NCBI GenBank assembly: GCA_002105175.1 | Contig: MCGE01000038.1 | Coordinates: forward strand, 62,001-126,000 | Length of the DNA: 64,000 nt | Source of the DNA: Absidia repens | Taxonomy: Eukaryota > Mucoromycota > Mucoromycetes > Mucorales > Cunninghamellaceae | Reading direction: 5' to 3' | Part shown: positions 25,880-38,573 of the stretch, piece after piece | Layout of the letters: each line of letters opens with the position of its first letter | Numbering within the stretch: position 1 is the first letter of the stretch | The notes under the pieces: model-generated | Seen by the model: only the letters and a program-made list of their open reading frames with translations | The model's database searches: none | Told to the model about the DNA's origin: nothing | Made by a program: the position numbers and the translations under genes

Positions 25880-26791
25880 AAATACAAAACCAGCTTTTCC
25901 TTTAACACTGCTTTCAGCTTGAGACTGTCCATGGCAAAATTACGGATGGCTTCTGGCAATTTTTCGGTTACTATTGGATATTCGTTCATTTCCTATCGTC
26001 GTTGAAGACGGAACGCCTTGGTCAAAGATATAGCAACATGTTCGGGAGTGGGGGGGGGAGCTAACGTTTCAGCGGCTCGGTTTTGCAAATCTCCATAAGA
26101 GAGTAGAAGAGATAGTCAAATAGTCGCAGACCGCCAATTGTTCGATTTCGCCAGTATTATGGAAAGAGGCGTCCATGACAATGGTGGTGTATCCATGTTA
26201 CTTGTAATAGTTGTAGATTTTCGAGACAGAAACAGCGCCAGGGTCCGTTTCAGCAGTATCATCCAAAAGAAGCCCAACAAAGGAGGGCGGGGGGGGGAGA
26301 GGAGATGAAAGTAACACCAGCTTCGGCACATGCAACGGCTTGAGGGAACCCAAACAAGAAAAGGAAGTTATAGCGAATCCTTGTTGATGCCTTCAGCTTC
26401 GTACAATGCAATCAGGCAATGGCTTCATCATCATAGCAGCTTATTGGAGTTTTTCGAGCAGCAGCTGAAATCAGTGAAGGGTTGGTGGTGGCATCTTGAG
26501 GTTTATATTGTGCAATGGCTAATTGTTGGAAAGGAGGAAGTATGGTTAACAAGTGATCTTGATCGCTTTTCTTTGTTCCCTCTCCCCCCTTTTTTTTTCT
26601 ATTTCATTTTACTCCTTCTATGACGTTTTTTCTCTACATGCAATGCATGACTTACTTTCATAGTCACCAGAGTCAGCAACGATAGCGGTAAATTGTTTGA
26701 TTTGCTTGGGTATAGACAAGTTGTTATAGAGTATTTTGTAGCCGAAAACGAAAAGATAAATTGAACCCAATATCAATTTCAATGATTTCAT
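25880..26791 (-). pseudogene. TAL1: Decayed transaldolase gene
   Basis: Minus-strand relic of the pentose-phosphate enzyme. From ATG 26791 the first exon includes FTAIVADSGDYE, the conserved N-terminal motif of transaldolase, followed by a GTAAGT donor (about 26658) and, after an intron, the hallmark YKPQDATTNPSLIS near 26505. Later fragments such as [45 protein letters not shown] and FAMDSLKLK sit in different frames and are broken by stop codons and homopolymer frameshifts (G8-C8 runs near 26050 and 26290). The segment with the catalytic Lys, expected after GINKD, is missing. The intron is retained, so it is an unprocessed duplicate or a dead ortholog, not a retrocopy. It lies about 180 bp upstream of the thioesterase gene, divergently. 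Confidence 0.9.
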
Positions 26792-26971
26792 CCGATCGAT
26801 AATTTTTTTAAGGCGGACTAGGATGGAAGTTCCCGCGCAACCGAGATCGGCATTTGAATTTCAAATGTCAAAAATATACAACCAAAAAAATATTTCATTG
26901 TGTTTTTTTTTATTTTTAAAATACAGACTTTTTATCTTTCTTTCTTTCCCCTTTTTCTTTACATACCACAA

Positions 26972-28721
26972 ATGCCTACTTCTTACTTCCCTGCTGCCAA
27001 ATCATTTGATGACCAAAATCAAGGTCAAGTCGACGTCAAACACAGTGAAAATGAAGGTTATTCAAAAAAGATGATGAATTCTATCGACGTGCAAGAAATT
27101 GATGTGAATTTGTACATGTCCCGAAGCCTTTGGAGACCCATCGGTGCTCGTGGTGTCTTTGGTGGAGTGGTAAGATGATGATTAGAAACAAATGATTATG
27201 ACTAGATTGGCTAATCTAGTTGTTTTTCAATATATGTGTCATATTAGATCGTTGCTCAATCTCTTCGTGCTGCCTGGATGACCGTTCCTGACAACTTTCA
27301 CATTCATGTAAGTTTTTCTTTCATATTTTTATCCTCATGACTAAGACCAAATACCATATTTGGTACATTGATTGCCTCATCCATCATTTTATTTTTTCCT
27401 CTTGACAGTCTCTTCATAGCTATTTCATCCTTGCTGGTGATATCGACATACCTGTATTATATAATGGTAAGCAAAAAAATTCACAATCTCTAATTTCTCA
27501 TGTCTTTTTTAAATATATAATATTGTGCAACAAACATATTCTAGTTCAACGACTTCGACAAGGACGGTCTTTTGCCACAAGAAGCGTTACCGCCACTCAA
27601 CGAGGAAAGGCAATCTTTGTCGCCACGTTCAGCTTTGCCACCTTTAGTGATGCTGTCAATGCTGAACATTTTGTAAGTCATGGTGGGGAAGGGGTTTGAT
27701 TGACTTGGATGGAAAAACGATTCAACCTTTTTCTGTGGGGAAAACTGGACGGTGTTTAAATCCTTGAGATTAACAAATTAGTGGTTACCTAACCCCAATA
27801 TTTTCCCAATAGACTGCCATGCCTAGTGATGTGCCTGAACCTGAATCTGTCATGGCGTAGGTCCCCAATTAAACATTTTCACCAAGCTCCTCAGTGTTTA
27901 CTCATTTCTTTTTTTATTTCTTTCTTTTTTCTTTCCTTTTGATATCATTAGGGAAGATGATCGTGTAAAATTGTATTTGAATACTGTCAAGGACATACCA
28001 CCGCATGTTCGGTCGCTCATGGAAAAACGACTAGCTGACGTAAGTACTGAATGCCTGATTAACAATTATCATTACTTACTTCTATTTTTTCAGGCACAAT
28101 CCGTTATTTACAAAGAAGTTGGATTTGAAGGTGACGTGACTGAAATGCTAAACGGAGCAACAACACCCAACTCTAATCATCAACGGTGGTTTAAGACTCG
28201 GGAGGCGGTGGAAAGTGATGATCCCAAAATTCATGCTGGTATTATCGCATATGCCTCTGATGCAGGTAATAAAATAAATCTTGCCAAATGATGTTTCCGA
28301 AAAACAAACATTTATCGATTCATTTATAGGTATTTTGGCCACGGCGGCTTACGCAAATGGACTTCGATTTGGCGGTGATAGGATTGGTATGATGGCATCT
28401 CTTGATCACTCGATTTGGTTCCACCAACCCTGCCGAGCGGACGATTGGTAAAAAAAAAAAAAAAAGTATTTGTGCTGTATTTATATTAATAGACTATATA
28501 AATTCTTTAGGCTATTACATGACATGCACAGCCCTCGCTCAGCAGACGGTCGTGGTACAGCTTTTGGTCGTATATACTCTCGTGATGGTACTTTGGTAGC
28601 AACAACAGCTCAGGAAGGAATTATCCGCTTATCTAAGAAGGAACAAGAAAGAAGAACCAAGCAAAACAAATCCGATGCTAAATTGGTGATTGACTCCTCA
28701 ACAGATGCTAGCAAGCTTTAG
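26972..28721 (+). CDS. TES1: Peroxisomal acyl-CoA thioesterase II (358 aa)
   Basis: Hydrolyses acyl-CoA to free fatty acid and CoA (TesB/ACOT8 family, two hot-dog folds), supporting peroxisomal beta-oxidation. Nine exons: 26972-27169, 27248-27307, 27409-27466, 27545-27672, 27813-27856, 27952-28039, 28094-28265, 28330-28447, 28511-28721, all in frame. Recognisable parts are FGGVIVAQSL and LHSYFILAGD in the first hot-dog, RSFATRSVTATQ, and the second-domain motif SLDHSIWFHQP...RADDWLLHD with HSPRSADGRG. The protein ends in ASKL, a canonical PTS1 signal, so the location is confidently peroxisomal. ATG 26972 is preceded by CACAA. AATAAA is at 28858-28863. Confidence 0.95.
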
Positions 28722-29478
28722 ATTATGCTTTAGATTATGCATTGTATTTATATAGTTTTTCTATCCCCCCTTTCTTAATTCGTACTTTCTTATCATTATT
28801 ACCATCCTTTTGTTTTTATCGAATATAGAATGCCAATTTGTACGTAGAAATCAATTTAATAAAGCACCTCATGCTATTTGTAGATTATATCCATTCTTTG
28901 TAGATAATACGAAATGGCAATCATTTTTTGTATTTATGTATGTTTGTGTATGTGAAGAACAGGGTGAAAGTGAAATGGATTATAGTAGGGTGCACTTTAT
29001 GTTATGGTTGCTCGGAATTAGAACAACACTGGTATAAAAAAAAAACTCCCTATTGGTGGGGTATTGTTAGATGTTTTCTAGTAGCAGTATAACAGTGAAC
29101 CTTGCGTTATTATACGAGTTATAGTCGGTAATTGAAGAAATGAGATAATATGATATGATGCTATGTATCATATACCTCAGTAAAGTATTCCCAGAATAGT
29201 ATGGAAATTCACAATGTGGATCGTCAACCTTCCGCTGTCTATCCAAATTTGGAATAGGTCTTCATTCTTTTTTTTTTATAGAAAAAGTCAAGCGCAGGTC
29301 GAATTTTTCCTCTCCATCTTTTTTTTTCTTTTTCTCCTTTCCTTTCTTCTCCCATCCTTTTTTCTTTTATATTTTTACTACTTTATATTTGTACCCTTAT
29401 ACACTCATTCACACACTCTTCCTATTAAACAGTATTTCAATTTGAAAAGATTATCCACCATCATCACCATTTTATACA
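28722..29478. other. Spacer and promoter of the SLA1-like gene
   Basis: Thioesterase 3' UTR (AATAAA 28858-28863), then AT-rich sequence. A strongly pyrimidine-rich tract at 29310-29440 lies directly upstream of ATG 29479 and is probably the core promoter. No gene seen. Confidence 0.5.
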
Positions 29479-32400
29479 ATGAAATACATCACCATATGTA
29501 AAGCCTTATACGACTATGAACCACAAACTGATGAAGAAGTTGCCTTTAAAGAAGACGATATTCTCTATATCCTCGAAAACGATGATCCTGACTGGTGGAA
29601 AGCTCAGTTGAAAACTGCCTCCTTTGATCAAGTGGGTCCTATCGGGTTGGTTCCTTCTAATTATATTGACGAGGTGTGTATTACGAAACCCAGACGCCAA
29701 GTCATCATGACGCTTATGTTTATTCATATTCTTATTATCTTTTAGGCTGAACCTATTGGTACCGTGAAAGCAATGTTTGACTATCAAGCCCAACAGGAAG
29801 AAGAGCTCACATTTCACGAAGACGATATCATGGTGCTCTATGAAAACGATGATCCTGATTGGTTTCTGGTCAAGACAAGGGAAGGGCAAATTGGGTTGGC
29901 TCCCAGCAATTATATTGAAACGGTAAATATCAAGTTGGGGTGATGCATGAATGGGTAATCTTATGTATGTGCTATATACTTATAATTCATTTACGTAATA
30001 TAGATATCATCGGATCAAGAGCCAAAGGTGAACACGACTAGTGAACAACAGCCATCTGTATCTGTGTTTTCTGCCCTCTCGGTATGTAACATAGAGGGGA
30101 GGATATGATTGAAAACTACCATTAAAACTCACTGTTATAATTTTTATATGTTTATAATTATTTAGAATAAGCCTGACTCACCACATACTCTCAACGCAAA
30201 CGATGAAGCTATCTCTTGGTCGGTACACGAATACGATGTTGACAAGAAAAAAAAGAAGAAAAGCAAAGGGAACCTTTTGGTTGGAAACGGCATGTTTTGT
30301 TATGGAAGTGAAACGGACAAGACCTCACCAGTACGACAATTTTCTATCCTTGATATTACGGATTATGTGCAAGATGGAAAAAATGTGCACGTGGAACTAG
30401 ACGACAATACAAAATCTGTTTTTGACTTTCAAGCATCTTCGAAATCGGAAGCCAAAGCTATTCTTGCCAAATTGGATGACTCAAGATCTATTGCCAACCG
30501 TAGCCGTCAAACTGTATCCCCTTCTATGCAATCCCCTCAACAGCCTACCCATGTCCCTGCTATTGTGGAACCTGTGCCTAAACCCATACCTGCCGAACCC
30601 GAACCAGTGCCTGAACCGGAACAACCTGCTTGTGAACCTCGGTGGGCTATTGTACTGTATGACTTTGATGCTCAAGGTGACGACGAACTTACGGTCAAGG
30701 AACATGAGCAGGTGTTGATTGTGGATTATGTTAGCAGTGATGAATGGTGGACTGTGGAACATCAAGATGGGCGCTCTGGTATTGTTCCTACTACTTATGT
30801 CAAATTCCAAGAAGATTATGAAGCTGATCTGGCAAATGAAGAAGATGAAACCCGGAAACAACAAGAACAGATTGAACAACAAAAGCAAAGGGAATTGGAA
30901 GCAGCAGCAGCACGACAACGACGATTGGATGAAGAAGCTGAACGGGAAAAGGAGCGACAGCGACAACAACAACAACAAGATCAATTGGAAAAAGAACGTG
31001 CACGACAAGCGGAAGCGGAACGACGACGCAAAATGCAAGAAGAAGCCAAGCAACGCGAATTGGACAGCAAACGCGCAGCAGCACGGGCAGCAGCGGCAGC
31101 AAACTCACCTAACATCACAGCGGCGTCCTCACCTCGTCGGAGTCAAATACCAGCACCTTTGCCACCTACAGCAAAGTCATCAGCAGCCAAGTCGCTACCA
31201 ACAGATCAAGCTGTCAACTCAATCTCAGTACCCACTAATCGATCGTTACCTGAACGACCCAAGCAAGCTCATGATAGTGGAAAACCCGACCCTGCAAAAG
31301 TAAGGACATGGACCGACAGAACTGGCGCATTCAAAGTGGAAGCTCAATTTGTAGCGTGCAACCATGGCAAGATCCGATTACACAAGATTAATGGCGTCAA
31401 AATCGATGTACCGGTGCAAAAAATGTGTACGGAAGACCTTCATTATATTGAACAAGAAACAGGTGCTCGCTTACTGGAAGACAAGAGTGACAATATACCT
31501 TTGGCTCATCTGACAAACAACAACAACAATGATACTGGATTTACATGGTTTGACTACTTTACGAAAATCAACATCCCGTCCAAAAGTGGTTTACAATATG
31601 CAGCTGCGTTTCAACAGGAAGGACTGGGCGAAAAGGATATCGACCATTTGACTCACCGGAAAATGAAATCTCTTGGAATGACGGAAAAGCATGTGCAGCG
31701 ATTGCAGCGATATTTGGAAAACCAGGTGGCTGAACCTCCATCCGACAACGAAGATATGGGCAACGGTAGTGGCAAGAAAGGCAAAAAGACAGTGACATTT
31801 GGTTCAACTAGCTTTATTCAAGACGACGAAGATGGCAATGAAGATATGGGTTCTGAGGCTCAACGATTACGACAAATTGAAGAAGACGAACGTTTTGCTA
31901 GACAGTTACAACTGCAAGAAAATGACACCACTAGAACCAATCTTCAACGACGCGGTAGGTAGAAAAAAGAAACACTACCCTAAGGCTATTTACTGAAACA
32001 CATACATACTCTCATTTTTCTTTTAATTAGGCACTGGTCGACCCACACCAAATACTTCTGCACCCAAAGACATGAACGCTCAGATTATGGATAAGATCAA
32101 AAATCAACTTGGATCAGAACCTTTGAAGCCTTCACCAATCTCACCATCGAAACCAGTGGCACCACCCCAACCAGCAACCGCTTCAACACCAGCTGTAGCT
32201 TCAGCACCTTCTATACCAACTCAATCGACTGGATTCCAAGACGATGCATGGACGAACCGATCATCAACGCCAGTAACGTCAAACTCATTAGCAACAAACC
32301 AATCACCTGCATCATGGTCATCCAATGCAAATACAACAACATCTAGCCAGCCATCGGCGCCATGGGCAAACCATGTTAACAACAACAACAACCAGACCGC

Positions 32401-33256
32401 GTCACCTGTAGCAACAGCACCACCACTTGTATCAGCACAAGCTCTTCAACCGTCAATGATGCAACCTCCAGTATCACTTGCTCAACCTCAGGTATCTCAA
32501 CTGACTCAACAAAATGTACAACATCAACAGCAACCGCTTGCTCAGCAATATGTATCTCCACCTATTCAACAACAGACACCGCCTGCTGTACCTCTTCCTC
32601 CTCGGCAGCGACCTACTCCTCAAGTATCACAGACGAATCAGGTGAACCCCCAACTTTTAGCGCAATGGACAAACAACAATGTAACATCTTCACCATTACA
32701 ACAAAATATTCAGCAACAGCAGCAACAACAGCAGCAGTCGCAACTTGCGCAAAATCAACCGGCTTTACCTCCTCGGTCTCCTAACATGTTTATGCAGCAG
32801 CAGCAGCCTCAACAATTCAGCCCTCAAGCTGCATATGGACAAAATCAAGTACCGCAGCAACAACAGGGACAATTTTTACAACCTACAATGCAGACACAAG
32901 GGAATGCCATGAATGTACCGGTGTCTTCCGTTCTTCCTCCTCCATTGGTACCTACAAGCACTCCATTGAAACCGCAACCTACCGGTAGAAATTGGGCCAA
33001 TGCAAGTAAGTACTCTTCTCCTTCTTCCTCCTCCCTTTTTTTTCTTCTTTTTCTTTTTCTGACACCATTTATCTTATTTAATTTATAGCGCCTGACAATC
33101 CATTTGGCAATGGTCCTGCTCCTTCTCAACCACAACAATCACCCCAACCGGCATCTATGGGCATGGCCACACCTTATTCTCAACCAGGTACCTCCAATCA
33201 TTTCCAACCTACCCAAGTGTTCGCGTCAATGACCGGAAACCAAAATAACATGATGC

Positions 33257-33291
<35 letters not shown>

Positions 33292-33608
33292 CCACAAAGT
33301 AAGGAATTAAATAAAGATGAGTAATATCATCTGAAAACTGATTGTGTATGGGGGTTTTTTTTTTTTATATTGTAGATGCCAATGACCCATATTCCGTTTT
33401 CAAAAACATGAATCCTCAAGGTCCAAGCGTTTTTAATCAACAGCAACAGCAGCCTCAACAAACCGGATTCATACCTCAGCAACAAACAGGGTTCATTTCT
33501 CAACAGCAGACAGGCTTCATTCCTCAGCAGCAAACCGGATTTTTCAACCAGCAACAACAGCAGCAGCCACAACAGCAACCGTTTTACAGTCAGGGTGGAT
33601 GGAAGTGA
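29479..33608 (+). CDS. SLA1: SLA1-type endocytic adaptor (about 1218 aa)
   Basis: Actin-patch and clathrin endocytosis adaptor. Exons 29479-29673, 29746-29922, 30004-30081, 30166-31954, 32031-33005, 33089-33298 and 33376-33608 join in frame. Domains in order: two N-terminal SH3 domains (about 1-65 and 67-125), a third SH3 (about 308-367, WAIVLYDFDAQGDDEL), a charged Q/E/R coiled coil (about 370-465), SHD1 (about 524-585, RTWTDRTGAFKVEAQF), which in yeast binds the NPFxD cargo signal, an SHD2/SAM domain (about 608-670), then a Q/P-rich tail with an NPF motif and four QQTGF repeats near the C terminus. The latter resemble the LxxQxTG sites phosphorylated by Ark1/Prk1 kinases. Tail polyQ tracts are long. 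AATAAA is at 33790-33795. Confidence 0.93.
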
Positions 33609-34571
33609 TCGGAACAATAATGGGGCGCGCACACACACTTCCCTACTTAGTATTGTTATCTTTGATGGATTGTATTATTAGATATTAGTTTTTATTTTTT
33701 TTTTATTTTTATTCTCTTTCTTGTCCATTGTACACATCAAAATCAATAACACACATTACACCATATTTATCGTAGTTGTTTTAATTTTCAATAAATACTT
33801 TGTTTGCAACGCAATATGCTTTAATATCTCAATGGTCTTTTTTTTTTTTTTTTTTTTTTTGAACGGGTGAAATGTCTCAGGTATAGCATGAAGAGATTAG
33901 AAAGCATTGGTATTGGAGATAGACTCTGTATCATGGTACCTTTTTATTAAAAATTAGACAACAAAATCAGGGGTAGAGTTTAATTGGGAAATTGTTGTCT
34001 AATTCAGTCTTTTTTTTTTGAAAGATGAAATATACATTGATAGCAAAGGAGAAGTAGGTACTGAGTATTGAAAGAAAGCTTAAAAAAAATGCAACGATTA
34101 AGACAGAGAGTCCATGTATGGGATAAGGGGTAGTATTAAAAAAATGATGTATGGAGAGGACAAAATGGGGCTTCCATAACGTGGTGTGAATTTCGTGGGA
34201 AAACAAAAAGATATTGGAAATGTATGGAGGATTGACTAAGTGATTGGGACAATTCGGAATATAGTGATAAGTCAGAGACACAAGGAAAACTTAAAAAACT
34301 AAAGAGAGTAGGATGGCAAATCTGCGCGGAGAAACCCAGTTGAGAGCATATTCGGACAATCACAAAAAGTGAACGAAATAACCAAAAGCTGAATTATGAA
34401 AAGGTAACTAAACAAATAATGAAGGCAAGCAGTTTTTTTTTGTTTTAAAAAAAAGAGAATCTTTATTGGAATCCACACAAATATATAAAAATAATCGTAA
34501 GTAAATCTGTCTATCAAATTCATATAAATATATACAAAAAAGAGGGAAGGGGAAGGGGAAGCGGTTCTAAT
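33609..34571. other. Convergent 3' flanks of the SLA1-like and GAL7 genes
   Basis: Contains AATAAA (33790-33795) for the plus-strand gene, a T run at 33838-33860, and TTTATT (34462-34467), the minus-strand poly(A) signal of GAL7. No gene seen between. Confidence 0.5.
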
Positions 34572-35854
34572 CTAACTGGCGCCGTTTATCTTGAGGGTTT
34601 TTTTGTAGTGTGTTTCAGAACAATCCCTTAGTCGTTGAGCGGCTTGTTCAGGTGTTAAGTCACGTTGGGGTTCACCTAGCAATTCAAATCTAAATAATAT
34701 ATATATATATATATATGACAAAAACTATCAGCAAAACAAGTAGACTTCATTCAACTAGCTACCCAATCCCTCGTCCCCCCCTTTTTTTTTTTGGCTTACC
34801 CAACCAAGAATTTCCGTACAGTTGCACTTCGAAGTAAAGGAGGATAAAAGTGGAGATGTAAGTGGGCGGATTTTAACTGATCTGCATCGCCATGGGTTGG
34901 AGCTTGATGGATGCCCATAGAGTAAGGGAAGCTACATTCAAAGAGATTATCATAACGGCAAGCAATTCGACGCAAGATATCGGCCAAATCCTCTTGTTCC
35001 TTTCCATTGTCAGCACCTGCCAAATCCAAGAGATCGGTACAATGGCGCTTGGAAAGCACCATCACTTCAAACGGCCATACCGCCCAAAAAGGCACCAAAC
35101 ACACAAAGGAATCATTTTGCATAACCACTCGTTTTTCAGGCTGGGCCAGTTCACGTTTCACATAATCACACAAAAGGCACCTGTCTTGTCCATGTTTGGT
35201 TTGGTAGTCATGGAACGCCACGAGTTCCTGTTGCGGTTCTTGAGGCACACTTTCCGTACACCACATTTGGCCATGAGGATGGGGGTTGGAGCAGCCCATA
35301 GCAGCACCCTTGTTTTCAAAAATCTGCACATAGCGAATCCAGGGCCGTTCTTGTTTGATAGACTTGTAACTGCGCGTCCATTCTTGCACCACCAGTTTCA
35401 CTTCGTCCTTTGTCATTTCCGCCATGGTCACATCATGACGTGGTGAAAAACAAATAACATGACATTCACCACGTACACCATCCACACAAAATAAATCGTC
35501 ATCTTCCTCTTCCTCCAAACCATCGCCGTTGTCTTGCTGTTGACTGTCATTGGTGTTGTGTTGTTGCTGTTGCCGTGATGGTTTGATGTACTCGGGTTGA
35601 TCGGATTTCACCGCCGCATAATCATTGGGGAAAACAAAAGTTGAAGTATATTTGGGATTGTGTTCACCATTAGCACGCTGGTTACCAGGACATAGATAAC
35701 ATGTTTCATCATAGGTGGGCCGCTTCTCCAGCTGTGGTCCTTCTTGTTGTCCTTGCCATGGCCTTTGAGTTCGATGAGGTGAGCATAGGACCCAAGATTT
35801 GGTTAAAGGGTTGTATCGTCTATGAGAGTCATTGTTGAAGTCAAAAGCAGCCAT
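34572..35854 (-). CDS. GAL7: Galactose-1-phosphate uridylyltransferase (390 aa)
   Basis: Leloir pathway enzyme: transfers UMP from UDP-glucose to galactose-1-phosphate. Exons (minus) 35854-34800 and 34689-34572. The zinc-ligand pair C52/C55 (TCYLC) and the active site NPHPHGQMW (nucleophilic His194, Gln196) are intact. The C-terminal domain has [11 protein letters not shown], and the last exon adds [21 protein letters not shown], shown here with a break only by its 21 residues: [10 protein letters not shown] then [11 protein letters not shown]. Residues about 94-120 form a Q/N-rich then acidic insert (polyQ, EEEEDDD) between the two half-domains' conserved blocks, unusual for the family and probably a surface loop. 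No other galactose gene is adjacent, so there is no GAL cluster here. Confidence 0.96.
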
Positions 35855-37399
35855 GTTTTTCTTTCTTTCTTGCGTTCCAAATAATATGTATTAAAAAAGA
35901 TATATAAAAAAAAAAAGATAAAATGGGTCAAGAGAACAAGAGAAGGCTTTATGTAAAACAGAAAAAAAAAAAAAGGCGGAGTTTTGCTGGCACCGCTATC
36001 AGTCCGCGGATGATCAAGATTATATAAGCTGGCTAGCTCTTTTAACAGGGTATGCCCATTATTATCAAATAAAAATCATCCCCCGCTCCTTTGACATTAG
36101 CAACCAAAAAAAACAAGTGTAATATTATCTAATATTTATTAGCAAGAAGGTAATAGTGAGGAAGTTTTAATGATTGCACCCGAATACAGGAGGTATACTG
36201 ATCACCCTAATTAGGTTCATCCCCATCCTATAGTAAAGACTGGACTGGTATGAAGATCCTTCATCATGTTTTTTGAAGGTACTTTTTTGTGCCTATTTTC
36301 CCAAATTTTACCGTATCAATCCATTGCCGGTATAAGTATGATGATATGGAAAAGCAAATTGTTCCGAGGAAAGTATCCTTTTAAAAAACATGTTGAATTG
36401 CTCGATATCACCATTGTGTTGATAAAATGACTCATAAAGAAGAAATATCACCTTCTCTATCCCATCATCCTTCAACTTACTTCTATGTTATGGTCCAGCC
36501 ATCACAATCATTGCTCGTTGACGATGATGTATTGCTTGGCTTTCTGGCACTGTAAAAGAACTAAAGAGCACTAATGCAATCTTGACAAACCCATACTTGG
36601 ATTGGCTTTTCCAACAAAAACAAAAACATAGTGTATATGAGGCTAATAGTCTAATATTCTTATACTGCCTCATCCACTACCGAATAGAAATCGCTTATTT
36701 AAGAGGCAGGTAATCCGAACACGAATTAATTTTTTTTTTAAATCCGATTTTTTCTGGAAAGGCAACATCCATCTCTTGTGATAAATTGAATCGCCGCCGA
36801 GTTACGATCTGTGTGAAAAACGCTGTCAGGCATAATCAGACGTCAGCTGTTTCTCCTGGTACAAACGATTTCCTCCTTTTAAGCCTTTGTGGTTTATAAA
36901 TATATGTATATATTTTAAATCCATCCTACCCTACTATGTTTGCTTTTCTGTGCACGTGTTTGTCGCCTTCACAAGAATCCAAAAAAGGGTGGATTTTTCA
37001 TATGATGGGACTAGATGCCCTCATTATTTTTACATTTCAGTCAGCGATCCCTCCGGGCTGAACCGCCATGGGCAACGTTCCTTCGATCAAGGAAGAGTGG
37101 ACGGGGTGGGGAGTGGGGGTTCATAACTGGATTCCGTTTGAGTTTTTAAGTCTGAGCGGGGAAGGGTTTATTATACCATATGAAAATAAAAATCGTGGAT
37201 ATATAAAGTATGTCCAGCTTAGTGGAAACTCTTTCATTTTATAGGGAAGGCTGCACACAGGGAATTTAAGGGAAGAAGCAGTCGTAATGTAGGTGAAAAA
37301 TGCTTTAAAAGTACTGTGACAGTGACACTCACGCATAACCTAAGTTCATTGATACAACTGGTCTGCTAGAAATAGCGTCACGTTTGATATTAAATGTTC
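35855..37399. other. GAL7 promoter and spacer
   Basis: GAL7 upstream region with a TTATATAA box near 36020 and the palindrome TCCGCGGA near 36003. The rest is AT-rich; short open frames at 36488-36673 and 36887-37126 have no recognisable content. Confidence 0.45.
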
Positions 37400-38190
37400 T
37401 AGGTCTAACAACCACTCACTGAGGCAAGGTGGAATCTGGGGTCTGTGGTGGGAGAAATAATAGTAAATGAGCTAGAAAGCAAGTGTTTGCTACGATACTC
37501 AAGAAACAACTACAACAGCACTGTACACTATTCATTTGGTCAGAGGGTGAGTAATAAATGTGCATATTTTATTGGAAGCGTACTGACAAATACTAAACTA
37601 GAAGAACCGGGCTCATTATAATAAGTTATCTAATGGAGGTTGTATGAGGATTATAAAAGGAAGATCTCAAGAAAGCTCAATACTATTTTAAAGGAATAGT
37701 TTTTAAATGGGTTCTTATGTATTGTAAAAAGCTTGTGAAAGACTGAATGGTGTCTATTTTTTTTTTATTGAAACACAACAAACGATCAACACTCATCAAA
37801 CGGGACTGATGCTAGTAAAAGAGGAATCTATTGTGCAAAACTTGAAAGAGAGACTAATGGGACATACTTCATTAAATGATATAAATATATTTATCCTTTA
37901 TTGAGATGTAGATACAAACTATGGACAAACTAGTACTATACTATGCTAATGATGACATGAGGAAAGCCAACGACTGGTAGCCCCAAAACCTGAATTCAAA
38001 ATGAGAGGATTTCCCCATGCATCTTGTAATCCCTGAGCTGAAGACGCTTCTGAAGTAGTCCTAACACTAATCTAAGTCTACCATTACCCCATACGGGTCA
38101 CAATTGTGAAGAATCAAAAGAAAAAAGAAAAAATTAGGGGCTAAATAAAAACCACGTGTGCGGGTTTTGAAAACTGTGTCCTTTCGATTT
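37400..38190 (+). repeat. Dispersed repeat family, copy R4
   Basis: Same order as R2: GGTCAGAGGGTGAG (37539), GCATATTTTATTGG (37563), TAATGGAGGTTGTATGAGG (37632), TTTATTGAAACAC (37763), AGAGAGACTAATGGGACAT (37848), TATCCTTTATTGAGATGTAG (37891), ACTATGGACAAACTAG (37917), the core (38000-38016), GTAGTCCTAACACTAATCTAAG, a purine tract, then CCACGTGTGCGGGTTTTG (38152). It ends about 110 bp before the mannosyltransferase start and therefore overlaps its promoter. Confidence 0.8.
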
Positions 38191-38300
38191 AAATCACCGC
38201 TATTTTTCGATGTTGGACAATTTGGCTCTTTTTTGTTTTTTTTTTGTTTTTTTACCCTTTACAAATTTCTTGTACTTTTGATCATCAAGCCTTCCCTCGT

Positions 38301-38542
38301 ATGAGACCGTTTACCTCTTTATCAAGGAAACCGTTACTACTTATTGGGTTTGTGTCAGTGTTCATCTTCCTATATCATGTGGCTAGCCATCCCAAGGTGT
38401 CGTCCAACTTGCGACCAACCTCTTATTACGACAACTATGATGAGGCGGTGTGTCTTCCTGAAATCCATTTGAGTCGCCAACCTCCAAAAGAAAAGGCAAA
38501 AGCGGCTTTTGTTGTTTTGGTACGAAATAGGTAATCATGATA

Positions 38543-38573
<31 letters not shown>

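Noticed and set aside
30481..31108. Antisense frames within the SLA1-like gene
   Set aside because: They are shadows of the Q/E/R-rich coiled-coil coding sequence.
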